A stretch of DNA of 44,167 nucleotides from positions 1-44,167 of the forward strand of contig JAKASE010000017.1 of assembly GCA_021819135.1 (NCBI GenBank), in the 5' to 3' direction. Shown piece by piece: positions 32,109 to 40,881 of the stretch. Source of the DNA: Thermoplasmata archaeon (GTDB taxonomy: Archaea; Thermoplasmatota; Thermoplasmata; Lutacidiplasmatales; UBA184). The translations under genes were made by a program, and so were the position numbers. The notes beneath the pieces were generated by a model. It saw only the letters and a list, made by a program, of their open reading frames with translations, did no database searches and was not told where the DNA came from. Position 1 is the stretch's first letter; every line of letters begins with the position of its first letter.

Positions 32109-32880
32109 GGAGCGGTCCGAGATCGGTCCCGTCGAGCAGGTAGGCGCGGGGGGACCCGCGGGAGAGGAACCGACGGTAGAGGAACGAACGGCCCCGGGCC
32201 GGGCGCTCCCGGTTGAGCGCCTCGGTACCGGCGACCGGATTGAACGCCGGGAGCACGACAATCTCCCGTGCCCGGGGCTCGATGTGACGACGGCGTCGTC
32301 GGTCCGGGGCCGGTCTGGGCTCGAGAGGGGTGCGCACCCAGCACCGGCGCTTCCCAACCGGGTCCTCCGCGGTCGGCGCGAGCCGGAATCCCGGGTGCAA
32401 ATGGCCCGCGACGAGGCGGGGCGCGCGGAGAACGGGGTTCGACGGCCATCGATGGCCATGGAAGATCCCGACACCGCCCCAGACGACCCCGCTGGCCGGG
32501 TGGACGGTCACCTCCCGGGGAAGGTACCGTACGATCCCCACGTCGTGGTTGCCGGGCACGAGATCGACCGGTACCCCCTGCGATAGTAGCGAGGCGAAGA
32601 AGTCGAAGACGACCCGGCGGAGCGGAGGCGGGGTCCCGACGATCGGGTGCTTCGCGTCCCCCGCGATCACGATGGCCCGCGCCCCCGAGACCTCGACGTA
32701 CCGGAGCAGCGCCTCCGCCATTCCCGGGGCCGACGCCTCCGGCGGTCCGGTGGGATGGCTCGGTTCGGCACCGAGGCCCAGATGGACGTCCGCGACGACG
32801 AGCGTCCGGGGCCGGCCCGACCCGATCGGGTCGATCACGAGCGCGGGCGCGTCGGGCAGTGGCCGGACGATCGGATCCAC
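32095..32880 (-). CDS. calcineurin-like metallophosphoesterase (archaeal YfcE/Mre11-like)
   Basis: This is a metal-dependent phosphoesterase. From GTG 32880 (261 residues) it shows the five family motifs in order: ADVHLG, AGDAKHP, GNHD, the FHGH segment and GHLHPG. These give the dinuclear metal site. Archaeal proteins of this type (GDxKH subclass) are often near DNA helicases or ligases, but the substrate is unknown. The longer open frame to 33072 adds an Arg-rich stretch with no family match, so GTG 32880, just before the first strand, is preferred. Its 3' end overlaps the DUF255 gene by 14 bases, tail to tail. It is divergent from the HTH regulator. Confidence 0.83.
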   Translation of the reverse strand: MDPIVRPLPDAPALVIDPIGSGRPRTLVVADVHLGLGAEPSHPTGPPEASAPGMAEALLRYVEVSGARAIVIAGDAKHPIVGTPPPLRRVVFDFFASLLSQGVPVDLVPGNHDVGIVRYLPREVTVHPASGVVWGGVGIFHGHRWPSNPVLRAPRLVAGHLHPGFRLAPTAEDPVGKRRCWVRTPLEPRPAPDRRRRRHIEPRAREIVVLPAFNPVAGTEALNRERPARGRSFLYRRFLSRGSPRAYLLDGTDLGPLPTSW

Positions 32881-33080
32881 GGAACCGGCCGAACCGCTGC
32901 CGGTCCAAGAGCGTTCGCGCGACGGCGGGAGGGTCGCACCGGAGCGGGCGGAAGACCAGGGCCGGGATCCCGAGTGTCGACCAGCGCATTCAAGCCGTGG
33001 ACCGCCTGTCTCCCCACCACGGCCTCTCCGTGCGCCTCCCCGTACTCCGATCGAAGCTTCGAGAGGGCCCACCTTCTCTG

Positions 33081-33088
33081 TTTATATA
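33081..33088 (+). promoter_or_regulatory. TATA box of the HTH regulator gene
   Basis: TTTATATA is centred 26 bases before GTG 33111. It is a strong box that fixes the start of a leaderless mRNA. Confidence 0.65.
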
Positions 33089-33110
33089 GAAGCGATAGCT
33101 AGATTCTTGG

Positions 33111-34118
33111 GTGAAGTCGATGGGGAACCACCGGGACGATTGGATCGAACGGATCCGGTTGCTCCTCGAGCGGGCCGGCTTCTACGTCGCCGACACGCAC
33201 GGGATCCGTCCGTCGAGCTTTGACCTCGCGGCCCGGCGCGACGCGACGCTCCTCCTTGTCAAGGTCCTGAAGAACATCGACGCGCTCGACGCCGACGAGG
33301 CGCGCCGGCTCCAGGAGCTCGGCGGGCTGTTCCCCGCGGTCGTGCTCGTGGTCGGCCGCAGCTCAGGCGTCTCCGACCTCGAGAGCGGGGTCGTCTACAC
33401 CCGGTACGGCGTCCCGATCATCAGCGAGGAGACCCTGACCGATTTCCTCGAGAAGGGACTTGCCCCGTACCTCTACGCGAGCCCGGGCGGCACGTTCGCT
33501 CCGGTCGATGGCGATCGCCTGCGGACCCTGAGGATCTCGCGGGGGCTATCGCTCGGCACGCTCGCCGGGATCGCGGGCGTCTCTCGCCGGGCGATCCAGC
33601 TCTACGAGGACGGCGCCGGCGCGGAGGTCACGATCGTCGAGCGGATCGAGACGTGCCTCGGTGAACCGATCGTGCGGGCGATCCCGATCTTCGAGCTCGC
33701 CGACGCGGAGGAGGCCGAGCCGCCGGCCGGCCGGCGGTCTCGCCGGCCCACCTCGGGGCCGGCCGAGCACGAGCGTTCGTTCGTGCCGTCCGGCGACCCC
33801 TGGCGCGACGGGGTCCTGGGCCAGCTCGACCAGATGGGGCTCGAGGTGACGGTCACGACGCGGGCCCCCTTTGACGCGCTCGGCCGGACCCCCGACATCC
33901 TGCTCGCGGCGCTCGGCAGCCTGCGGACCGCCCTCCACCGCGCCGAGGTGCTGCAGGGTCTCGCGCGGGTCGCCGAGGGACACGCCCTCTTCGTCGTACG
34001 GGAGCGGGTCCACCGCCCGTCGATCGGTGGGCTCCCGATCCTGAACGACTCCGAGCTGAAGCGCCACCGCGACCCGGACGAGCTGCTCGACGAGATCACC
34101 GAGCGGGAAAGCCCGTGA
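33111..34118 (+). CDS. archaeal HTH-type transcriptional regulator
   Basis: This 335-residue protein belongs to the conserved euryarchaeal family of putative HTH regulators (TA1363/MJ0164 type). The N-terminal domain (about 1-120: ERIRLLLERAGFYVAD, LLLVKVLKNIDAL, PIISEETLTDFLEKG) resembles a small nuclease or ligand fold. A Cro/C1-type HTH follows at about 142-195 (LRISRGLSLGTLAGIAGVSRRAIQLYEDG). The C-terminal domain starts near 225 after a disordered linker. GTG 33111 is set by the TATA box. It overlaps the next gene by four bases (GTGA). Confidence 0.87.
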   Translation: MKSMGNHRDDWIERIRLLLERAGFYVADTHGIRPSSFDLAARRDATLLLVKVLKNIDALDADEARRLQELGGLFPAVVLVVGRSSGVSDLESGVVYTRYGVPIISEETLTDFLEKGLAPYLYASPGGTFAPVDGDRLRTLRISRGLSLGTLAGIAGVSRRAIQLYEDGAGAEVTIVERIETCLGEPIVRAIPIFELADAEEAEPPAGRRSRRPTSGPAEHERSFVPSGDPWRDGVLGQLDQMGLEVTVTTRAPFDALGRTPDILLAALGSLRTALHRAEVLQGLARVAEGHALFVVRERVHRPSIGGLPILNDSELKRHRDPDELLDEITERESP

Positions 34119-34768
34119 TCCACGCGCGGCTCGCGCGCGACCCGTCCGTCCTTCTGCTCGGTCCGGTCCGCGGCGTGGCCGAGGAGGCGACCCGCCTTGC
34201 CGCGGCGCTCGAGGCGTTCGGTCCGGCGGCGATTGGAATCGGCCTCTCGGAGGAGGAACGGCAGGGGCTGCTGGACTACTTCGTCCTCTCGGAGGCGGAG
34301 CCGGTCGTCCCGCTGACGAACGCCGAGGTGAGCGAGGTCCGCGGGCTGGTGCGCTTCGGGGAGGTACGGGTGCCGAACCCGTCGTTCGTCGAGACCCTCC
34401 GCTGGGGCGGGGAACGGGGGGTCCCGGTCGAGGCGCTCGACCCGACCGATGACGCCGCCGCGTCGCTCTTCACCGAGCATATCGGCTACTTCGAGCTCGT
34501 CCGCCGCACGGTCCGGGAGCGGCAGCTCTCCCGCAGCCCGCCATCCCCCTCGACCGCGGACGAGTTCGCGCTCGCCTGGGACCGCGAGGTCTCGGGCGGC
34601 CGGGGCTCCCGCGACTTCGCCCGGGCTCGGGATGCCTACCTCGTGCGCGCGGTCTCCGGGCTGCGGGCGACGCGTTCCCCGGTCGCGGTCGTTGTCGACC
34701 GGGAGCGGTTCGAGTCGGTCCGCGCGCTCCTCGAGGCGGGGCCGACGCGGACGGCCGAAGGGTTCTGA
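34115..34768 (+). CDS. conserved hypothetical protein, distantly TraB-like
   Basis: This is a 217-residue soluble protein starting at GTG 34115, translationally coupled to the HTH regulator. The order of elements (a strand plus ALEAFGPAAIGIGLS, an acidic EEERQGLLDYF helix, a long helical middle, RDFARARDAYLVRAV, then a strand and SVRALLEAG) recalls TraB/PrgY-type proteins. The typical conserved histidines are not obvious, so I treat the link as a guess. Coupling to the regulator suggests a shared function, perhaps sensing for the regulator. Confidence 0.5.
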   Translation: MIHARLARDPSVLLLGPVRGVAEEATRLAAALEAFGPAAIGIGLSEEERQGLLDYFVLSEAEPVVPLTNAEVSEVRGLVRFGEVRVPNPSFVETLRWGGERGVPVEALDPTDDAAASLFTEHIGYFELVRRTVRERQLSRSPPSPSTADEFALAWDREVSGGRGSRDFARARDAYLVRAVSGLRATRSPVAVVVDRERFESVRALLEAGPTRTAEGF

Positions 34769-34775
34769 CCCGCCG

Positions 34776-35318
34776 TCAGTCGGACCCGGCGAGCGCGCGC
34801 TCGAGCATCGACCGCGCGGCCCGGCGGAACTCGTCGAGCGATCCTTCGTTGACGAGCATCCCGTCGGCGAGGGCGAAGGCGTTGCCGATCCCCCACTTGA
34901 GCTCCCGGCGGTCCCGGTCGTAGAACGCCTGCAGGTCGGCGCCGTCGTCGGAGCGTCCCCGGCTCGACATCCGAGCGTGGCGGGTCTCGGGCGAGGCGAA
35001 GATCCCGAGCACGAAGAGATCGCCGAAATGGTGGCGGAAGACCGTGACCTCATCGTCCGACCGGCACCCGTCGACGACCATCCGGGTCTCGGTGAGCTTC
35101 GGGAGGGCCCGCTGGGCCCAGACCGCGCCGCCGTGCTTCTGGCGCTCCTCGCTCGCGATCCGGGCGACGTTCGCGTTGGAGAGCGGGAGCCCCCGTCGCC
35201 GGGTCTCGTCCCGGACGAGGTCGCCCATCTTGAGGGTCGCGAACCCCATCGACCGGGCGACCTCGAGGAGTTCGTCCTTGCCCGACCCGGGCATCCCGAC
35301 CGTGACGATGAGCTTCAT
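34776..35318 (-). CDS. UPF0200 family nucleotide kinase-like protein
   Basis: This 180-residue P-loop protein is related to dephospho-CoA kinase and adenylate-type kinases. Seen: IVTVGMPGSGKDELL (Walker A near 6-16), LKMGDLVRDETRRRGL, VVDGCRSDDEV as the Walker-B-like strand, a FASPETRHARMSSRGRSDD lid with arginines, and a final DEFRRAARSMLE helix. It matches the archaeal UPF0200 group, whose substrate is not known to me. ATG 35318 overlaps the stop of the coiled-coil gene (ATGA), so the two are coupled. Confidence 0.85.
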   Translation of the reverse strand: MKLIVTVGMPGSGKDELLEVARSMGFATLKMGDLVRDETRRRGLPLSNANVARIASEERQKHGGAVWAQRALPKLTETRMVVDGCRSDDEVTVFRHHFGDLFVLGIFASPETRHARMSSRGRSDDGADLQAFYDRDRRELKWGIGNAFALADGMLVNEGSLDEFRRAARSMLERALAGSD

Positions 35319-35944
35319 AGCGACGAGGGAGGCTCGTCGGTCGGGGTTTCCTTCGGGGGAGCGGCATTCGCACTGAGGTGCGAGGCGACGTCATGCTCTG
35401 TCACCATCTGGAGCCGGTCGGCGCGCTGTCGGAACGAGAGCGCCTCCTGCTCCTCCAGGCGGGCGACCTCGATGAACCGGTCGACCTTGACCTTGAGCTC
35501 GGCGGTCTTCTGCGTCTTGGTCGCGGCCCGGAGCTCGAGGCTGCGCGCCTTCTGCTGCTTGTCGACGACCTTCTGCTGGAGCTTGCGGACCCGGTAGTGG
35601 AGGCTCGTCACGTCCGAGCCGACCGGGCCCCCGCCGGTCCGGCGGGTCGCGGCCTCGATGTCGCGCTCATGCTGCTTCATCTGCTGCTCGATGCCGGGGA
35701 TGTCGGCGAGCGCGCGCTGGCCCTTCTCCCGGAGGATCGTCGCCTGGTGCCTCAGCTTCTCGATCCGTGTCGTGATCCGGGAGGCCCGCTGATGCGCGCG
35801 GGCGGCGGACCGGTCGTGCCGAGCCGCCATTTCTCGAAGCTTCGTGATATCGGCGTACTGCTGGCCGATCCATCGCGACTGCCGGGCTGCGGCCGCGGTC
35901 GGATGGCTCGGGGGTTCCGAGGGATTGCCTCCACCGGCCGCCAT
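35315..35944 (-). CDS. coiled-coil protein, unknown
   Basis: The 209-residue product is almost entirely helical and charged. Heptad-like stretches run from about residue 35 to 190 (ITTRIEKLRHQATILREKGQ, YRVRKLQQKVVDKQQKARSLE, VDRFIEVARLEEQEALSFRQ), with a Gly-rich break near 105. The tail is Pro-rich. No named family is clear. It could be a scaffold or adaptor. It is the first gene of a two-gene operon with the UPF0200 protein. A TTTATCTT box (35966-35973, minus strand) lies 26 bases before ATG 35944. Confidence 0.65.
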   Translation of the reverse strand: MAAGGGNPSEPPSHPTAAAARQSRWIGQQYADITKLREMAARHDRSAARAHQRASRITTRIEKLRHQATILREKGQRALADIPGIEQQMKQHERDIEAATRRTGGGPVGSDVTSLHYRVRKLQQKVVDKQQKARSLELRAATKTQKTAELKVKVDRFIEVARLEEQEALSFRQRADRLQMVTEHDVASHLSANAAPPKETPTDEPPSSL

Positions 35945-35965
35945 CGGTCTAGCGACCCCGGCGCA

Positions 35966-35973
35966 AGATAAAG
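35966..35973 (-). promoter_or_regulatory. TATA box of the coiled-coil/UPF0200 operon
   Basis: On the minus strand the AT run reads ATATTTCTTTATCTTG. TTTATCTT is centred about 26 bases before ATG 35944. Confidence 0.5.
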
Positions 35974-36007
35974 AAATATCGGGAGACAGGCGGAGTTCCC
36001 CCGGTCG

Positions 36008-37513
36008 CTAGGCGAGCGCCGGCCGGGGCGACCGGGTGGCCCGGAATATCCGCCCGACCAGGTCCCCGGTCGGTACCCGGGACTGGGCCTTCGAATCCCG
36101 GTCCCGTACGGTCACGGTGCCGTGGTTCGGGCCCTCGGCGACGGTCTCGCCGTCGACCGTGACGCAGAACGGGCTGCCCGCCTCATCGGCCCGGGCATAG
36201 CGCTTGCCGATCGTGCCGGCGTCGTCATAGTGGACGGCGAGCCCTGCGGCGCCGAGCTCGTCGGCGAGCGCGAGGGCGGCGGCGCCGTGCGCCTTCGGGA
36301 TCAGCGGGAAGACCTCGACCGCGACCGGGGCGAGGTACGGCGGGAGGTGCCAGACCGTCCGCTCCCCGTCCCGCCCCAGATGGAGATCGGCGAGCGCCCA
36401 TACAGTGCGGTCCGGACCGGAAGTGAGCTCGAGGACGTGGGGCAGGACCGTGCGGCCGCCGGTCAGGGTCACGGAGAGGTCCTTGCCGGTCCCCGCGCTG
36501 TGCCGGCCGAGGTCGTAGTCGCCCCGGTAGTGCACGGCGCCGAGCTCCTTGAACCCGCCCAGGCTCTCGAGGTCGGCTTCGATGTCGAACTGGATCCGGT
36601 TGTAGAACGCCCGCTCCCGGTCGGACTTCTCGAGGAGGCGGAGCCGGCCGGCGGGGAAGCCGAGGACGTCCCGGAAGAACCGGTAGCTGTGCACGAGATG
36701 GTAGACGTAGAACTCCGGCAGCCCCCCGGAACGCACGAGGTCCTCCGCGGGGACGGGCTCGACGGCCTCGGAGCCGGCTTCCCGGCGGGCGGCGCGCACG
36801 ACGGGCAGGGTCTCCTCCCGGACCCGATCGAACGGCACGGAGAACCGCTCCGGGTCGAAGAAGATCTGGAGCTCGGACTGCGTGAACGCCCGCATGCGGA
36901 ACAGGACCTGGCGGGGGGCGATCTCGTTCCGGTAGGCCTTGCCGACGACCGCGATCCCGAGCGGGAGCGCCCGCCGGCCGACGTCCCACATCCGCGGAAA
37001 CGCGAGGTAGCTGCTCTGCGCCGTCTCCGGGCGCAGGAAGACGCGCTCACGGCCCGTCACGCCGAAGTCGACCCCGAACATCATGTTGAACGCCCGGGGG
37101 ACGCTCAGCGCCGACGACCCGCAGTTCGGGCATTTCGCGCCGCGGGTGCGGACGATCTCGGCGATCTCGGCCGGCGTGAGCCCGTCCACGCCTTCGGGAC
37201 GGACCTTCTCGAGGATCGTGTCGGCGCGGAACGCCTTGTGGCAGTTCTCGCACGTCACCTCGGGGTCGGTGAAGTTCTCGAGGTGGCCCGACGCGCGGAC
37301 GACCGCCTCCGGGAGGAGCTCCGCCGGGTCGATGACGTAGTAGTCGTGCGAGAGGCCCACGAACCACGCAGTCCAGGCCTCCTCGACCCTCCGTTTCAGG
37401 GCCGCACCGAGGGGCCCGTAGTCGTAGAGCCCCTGGGCCCCCCCGTAGATCTCGGCGGTCGGCCAGAGGACCCCGCGGCGCCGGAGGAGCGCGTACAGCT
37501 CGTCGCTCTTCAT
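36008..37513 (-). CDS. glyS: glycyl-tRNA synthetase (class II, alpha2 type)
   Basis: This enzyme charges tRNA-Gly. The 501-residue chain starts DELYALLRRRGVLWPTAEIYGG and shows the YDYGPLGAALKRR motif 1 region, a zinc-binding pair of Cys knuckles (CENCHKAF and CPNCGS), FLRPETAQ, motif 2 around AYRNEIAPRQVLFRMRAFTQSELQIF, and the C-terminal anticodon-binding domain (LAPVAVEVFPL, VHYDDAGTIGKRYARADEAGSPFCVTVD). All class II motifs are present. ATG 37513 overlaps the amidohydrolase stop by four bases. Confidence 0.95.
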   Translation of the reverse strand: MKSDELYALLRRRGVLWPTAEIYGGAQGLYDYGPLGAALKRRVEEAWTAWFVGLSHDYYVIDPAELLPEAVVRASGHLENFTDPEVTCENCHKAFRADTILEKVRPEGVDGLTPAEIAEIVRTRGAKCPNCGSSALSVPRAFNMMFGVDFGVTGRERVFLRPETAQSSYLAFPRMWDVGRRALPLGIAVVGKAYRNEIAPRQVLFRMRAFTQSELQIFFDPERFSVPFDRVREETLPVVRAARREAGSEAVEPVPAEDLVRSGGLPEFYVYHLVHSYRFFRDVLGFPAGRLRLLEKSDRERAFYNRIQFDIEADLESLGGFKELGAVHYRGDYDLGRHSAGTGKDLSVTLTGGRTVLPHVLELTSGPDRTVWALADLHLGRDGERTVWHLPPYLAPVAVEVFPLIPKAHGAAALALADELGAAGLAVHYDDAGTIGKRYARADEAGSPFCVTVDGETVAEGPNHGTVTVRDRDSKAQSRVPTGDLVGRIFRATRSPRPALA

Positions 37514-38601
37514 CGCCCGGCACTCCGCCCGCCCGGGGGGAACCGCCGGAGGATAAGGGGTTGCGTCGTCCGGGTGACGAGCTGGTAGGGGGGGTCCTCG
37601 GGCGGGAGCCGTACGACCAGCGGCTGGACCGGCGTCCCCACGTCCACGCGCGCCGCATCGGGGAGGCCGAGCCAGCGCCAGGGCTCGACCAGGGCGGCCC
37701 GGGCGAGGAACGCCGCCGACACCGGCCGCCGGCGCAGCCGAGAGCCCACGTAGGCGAACTCGAGCTCCCGCCAGATCGAGGGGGCGTGGAACATCGCGTT
37801 GTCCGTGCCGAGCATCACGGCGAGACCGAGCCGCTCCATCGCCGCGAGGTCGGGCTGCCGCCCGAACAGCGCGTTCGATCGGGGGCAAACGGCGACCGTG
37901 ACCCCGGCCTCGCGCACCTGCTCGAGGTCGTCCTCCCGCGCCTTCGCGAGATGCACGAGGAGATCGGGGCACGGGTCGAGGTAGTCGTCCGGGTCCTCCC
38001 GGACCGCCTCGCTCGCGTGGAGCGCGAAGCGTTTCCCGCGGGCCCGGCACGCCCGCGCGACCGTCCGGCGGGTCATGTCGCTCTCGTCCCGCGCGCTCGA
38101 CAGCCCGATCCCGTCCGCGAGCGTGAGGACCTCGGCGAGCTCCTCGGGCTCGATCGGGCGCGCGACCGGGCGGCCGAGGACGTATAGGCGGATGGGAAGG
38201 CGGGCGGCCGCCGCGCGAAGCAGCGCGACCCCGGCGGCCCCCTCCTCCCGGAAGTCGACGACGGCGGCGACCCCGTCGCGGACCATCCGGCCGAGGGAGC
38301 CTCGGATCGCCGCGACCTTGGCCGCCCGCGTCGATTCGGCAAGGATGCGGAACTTGAACCCGTGCGGGGGTTGGACCAGCTTCGAGACCGGCCCGCGCGG
38401 GGGCTCGCGGGTCGAGACCGCGTCGCCGAGGTGGGTGTGCGCGTTCACCGGGGAGGGGACGACGATCCCCCGGACCTTCCGCTCTCGCCCGCGTCCGCTG
38501 TCGGTGCCGGGCCGTCCGGTCTCGACGATCCTCCCGCGGCGGAAGCGCACGTAGGCCCGTCGCACCCCGTCGGAGTCCAGGATCGCCCCCTCGACCAGCA
38601 T
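37510..38601 (-). CDS. amidohydrolase (cytosine deaminase/TRZ-ATZ-like)
   Basis: This metal-dependent hydrolase of the amidohydrolase superfamily has 363 residues. From ATG 38601: an N-terminal beta part, PSPVNAHTHLGDA (metal-binding HxH), DFREEGAAGV, FALHASEAV (His, with Glu two residues later), LLVHLAKA (second His), VAVCPRSNALFG, and GTDNAMFHAP (catalytic Asp). This set is typical of deaminases acting on nucleobases, nucleosides or S-adenosylhomocysteine-like compounds. The exact substrate cannot be read. ATG 38601 is fixed by the CTTAAG box 30 bases upstream. The open frame continues to 39582 only as a shadow of the PfkB gene. Confidence 0.8.
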   Translation of the reverse strand: MLVEGAILDSDGVRRAYVRFRRGRIVETGRPGTDSGRGRERKVRGIVVPSPVNAHTHLGDAVSTREPPRGPVSKLVQPPHGFKFRILAESTRAAKVAAIRGSLGRMVRDGVAAVVDFREEGAAGVALLRAAAARLPIRLYVLGRPVARPIEPEELAEVLTLADGIGLSSARDESDMTRRTVARACRARGKRFALHASEAVREDPDDYLDPCPDLLVHLAKAREDDLEQVREAGVTVAVCPRSNALFGRQPDLAAMERLGLAVMLGTDNAMFHAPSIWRELEFAYVGSRLRRRPVSAAFLARAALVEPWRWLGLPDAARVDVGTPVQPLVVRLPPEDPPYQLVTRTTQPLILRRFPPGGRSAGR

Positions 38602-38627
38602 GAGACCCGAGCCGGAGGCGCCCCCGC

Positions 38628-38635
38628 GCTTAAGC
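38628..38635. promoter_or_regulatory. symmetric promoter box shared by divergent genes
   Basis: GCTTAAGC is a perfect 8-base palindrome. Its centre is about 30 bases from ATG 38601 on the minus strand and about 30 bases from ATG 38662 on the plus strand. No other AT-rich patch exists in the 60-base gap. One box may therefore serve both genes. Confidence 0.6.
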
Positions 38636-38661
38636 CCGGGCCCGGTCCCTCCCGAAGGGAT

Positions 38662-39573
38662 ATGGGCCCGAACGGTTCCCTTCCCCGGTCCTCGATGCCG
38701 CTCGAAGATGCGCGGGAACGCCCCCGAGAGCTCCTCGTCTCGGGCCACGTCAACGTCGACCGGTTCCTCTCCGTGACGGCGTTCCCCGGGCCCGACCGTA
38801 CCGTCCCGATCCGGTCGGTGCGGGCCGAGCTCGGAGGGACGGCCACGAACCTCGCGCTCGTCGCCTCCTCCTACGGGGTCGCGAGCGGCCTCGTCAGCGC
38901 CCTCGGGACGGAGTTCCCTCCCGCGTTCCTCGATCGGCTGCGCGCGGCCCACATCGACCTGCGAGGGGTGCGCACCTTCCGCCGTGTGTCGACACCCACC
39001 TGCTACACGGTGGTGGATGCCCAGGGCGACCAGCGGACGCTGATCGACCAGGGCCCGATGCGGGACCTCTCGCGTGCCGCGTTGCCGGGGGCGTGGATGC
39101 GCGAGTACTCCTGGGTCCACCTGACCACGGGAGACCCCGCCTTCCAGCTGCGGCTCGCCCGCAAGGCCCGGGGGCTCGGTCTCAAGGTGGCGGCCGACCC
39201 GGCGCAGGAGATCCACTACCGCTGGGACCGCGCCCGTCTCTCGGAGCTCCTCGCGTCGTCCGAGCTCCTGTTCGGCAACCGTTCCGAGGTCGAGCGTGCC
39301 TGCGGCTACCTCGGGGTCGGATCGCCCCGGGACCTGCTCGCGTTCGTCCCGCTGATCGTCCGGACCGAAGGGCATCGCGGGGTCACGGCGTTCTCGCGCG
39401 ACGGGAACGTGCACGTCCCCGCGGAACGGCGGCGCACGCCCGGGCACGCCGTGGGCGCGGGGGACGCGTTCCGCGGGGGGTTCTACGCAGGGTGGTTCGG
39501 TGGCCAGCCGCTCGACGCCTGTCTTAGGGCCGGCGTTCATGCCTCCGCCCGCTGGCTGGACGGCGAACGGTAG
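38662..39573 (+). CDS. PfkB-family carbohydrate/nucleoside kinase
   Basis: This 303-residue sugar or nucleoside kinase of the ribokinase fold shows VSGHVNVDRFLSV near the start, ELGGTATNLALVASSYG (sugar-binding GG), SELLFGNRSEVERA, VRTEGHRGV, and the catalytic GHAVGAGDAFRGGFYAGW with the base Asp in GAGD. The substrate is not determined; family members in archaea include ribokinases and nucleoside kinases. ATG 38662 has the right spacing to the shared CTTAAG box; ATG 38695 is an alternative. It precedes moeA by 10 bases on the same strand, so they are probably co-transcribed. Confidence 0.85.
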   Translation: MGPNGSLPRSSMPLEDARERPRELLVSGHVNVDRFLSVTAFPGPDRTVPIRSVRAELGGTATNLALVASSYGVASGLVSALGTEFPPAFLDRLRAAHIDLRGVRTFRRVSTPTCYTVVDAQGDQRTLIDQGPMRDLSRAALPGAWMREYSWVHLTTGDPAFQLRLARKARGLGLKVAADPAQEIHYRWDRARLSELLASSELLFGNRSEVERACGYLGVGSPRDLLAFVPLIVRTEGHRGVTAFSRDGNVHVPAERRRTPGHAVGAGDAFRGGFYAGWFGGQPLDACLRAGVHASARWLDGER

Positions 39574-39583
39574 GGGAACCACG

Positions 39584-40858
39584 ATGGAGATGCATGCGTT
39601 CGGCCGCCTGACCCCGGTCGACCTCGCCCGCCGTCGCCTGCTCGCAGCCGCGACCCCGATCGCCCGGGTCGAGGAGATCCCGGTCGAGGAGGCGTTCGAC
39701 CGGGTCGCGGCCCGGACCGTGCGGGCGCCGTTCCCCGTCCCCTCGTTCGCGCGGACGACCTGGGACGGGTACGCGCTCCGGTCCCCCGATACCCGGAACG
39801 CCCGGTCGGACCGACCCGTGGCCCTTCGCGTGGTCGGCGAGGTGTTTGCGGAGGAGTCCTACGCCGGGCGGGTCGGACCGGGCGAGGCGGTCGCCATCGC
39901 GACCGGCGGGGCGATCCCCGACGGAGCCGATGGCGTCGTGATCTTCGAGGAGGTAGAGCGGGACGGCTCCTCGATCCGCGTGCCCCGCCGGATCCGGAAG
40001 GGGGAGCGGGTCGACCGGCCGGGCCACGATTTCCGACGTGGGTCGGTCCTGGTCCGCGCGGGAGAGGCGCTGACCGCGACCGGACTCGGCACCCTCGCCT
40101 CCTGCGGCGTCGCGACGGTCCCGGTCTTCGCCCGGCCGGTGGTCACGATCGTGCCCAACGGCAACGAGCTCCTGACCCCTGGCGTACCGCCTTCCCCCGG
40201 TCGGATCTACGAGAGCAACAATGTGACCGTTGCGGCCGTGGTCCGCGCCGCCGGAGGGATCCCCCGCTCGGTGCCTCCCGTGCCCGACGACGCCGAGCGC
40301 ATCGAGCAGGCGATCCGCGAAGCGCTCGAGACCTCTGACCTCGTACTCGCGACCGGGGGAAGTTCGGTGGGGGAACGGGATCACCTCCCCCGGATCCTCC
40401 CGAAGCTCGGCCGGCTCCTGTTCCACGGGATCGCGGTCCGCGCCGGTAAGCCGACCCTGGCCGCGAAGGCCGGGAGAAAGCTCGTGGTCGGCCTTCCCGG
40501 TCATCCCACCTCCTGTCTCGCGAACATGTACTGGCTCGTGCTGCCGGTCCTTCGGCGCGTCGCCCGGCGGACCGGCCCCGGCTGGCGCGAGGGCGTGGCG
40601 GTCCTCGGGAGCGACGCAGTCGCGCCCACCCCCGGGCTCGCGACGATCGTTCCGCTGCGGTTCGAGGCGGGGCGGGCGTACACGACGTTCCGGGGTTCCT
40701 CGATCATCACCAGCCTCGCCGGGGCGACGGCGTTCGCCCTCCTTCCGCCCGGACGGAAGGTCGTGCGGGCCGGCCGACGGCTCAAGGTCTACCATCTCCT
40801 CCCGCCCCTCGGCACCGGGGGCGCGGACGGAGCGGCAGGTCCGCGCGGCAAGCATTAA
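39584..40858 (+). CDS. moeA: molybdopterin molybdenumtransferase MoeA
   Basis: MoeA inserts molybdate (or tungstate) into adenylylated molybdopterin. The 424-residue chain shows PSFARTTWDGYALRS, the domain II block AIATGGAIPDGADGVVIFE, RIRKGERVDRPGHDF, TGLGTLASCG, TIVPNGNELLTPG, GRIYESNNV, LATGGSSVGERDHLP and GLPGHPTSCLANMY, which together define the family. ATG 39584 is chosen as the start of the conserved frame just after the kinase stop. It implies a molybdo- or tungstoenzyme elsewhere in the genome. Its stop overlaps the purQ promoter box. Confidence 0.94.
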   Translation: MEMHAFGRLTPVDLARRRLLAAATPIARVEEIPVEEAFDRVAARTVRAPFPVPSFARTTWDGYALRSPDTRNARSDRPVALRVVGEVFAEESYAGRVGPGEAVAIATGGAIPDGADGVVIFEEVERDGSSIRVPRRIRKGERVDRPGHDFRRGSVLVRAGEALTATGLGTLASCGVATVPVFARPVVTIVPNGNELLTPGVPPSPGRIYESNNVTVAAVVRAAGGIPRSVPPVPDDAERIEQAIREALETSDLVLATGGSSVGERDHLPRILPKLGRLLFHGIAVRAGKPTLAAKAGRKLVVGLPGHPTSCLANMYWLVLPVLRRVARRTGPGWREGVAVLGSDAVAPTPGLATIVPLRFEAGRAYTTFRGSSIITSLAGATAFALLPPGRKVVRAGRRLKVYHLLPPLGTGGADGAAGPRGKH

Positions 40859-40861
40859 GCG
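40852..40861 (+). promoter_or_regulatory. promoter box of purQ over the moeA stop
   Basis: GCATTAAGCG contains the moeA TAA stop and is centred about 25 bases before the purQ GTG. That fits a leaderless purQ mRNA. Confidence 0.5.
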
Positions 40862-40881
40862 CGACCGCCGATTGTTCGGCC

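Noticed and set aside
39500-39583. Longer N-terminus for MoeA
   Set aside because: The extra codons overlap the end of the PfkB kinase gene, and the MoeA homology begins after ATG 39584.
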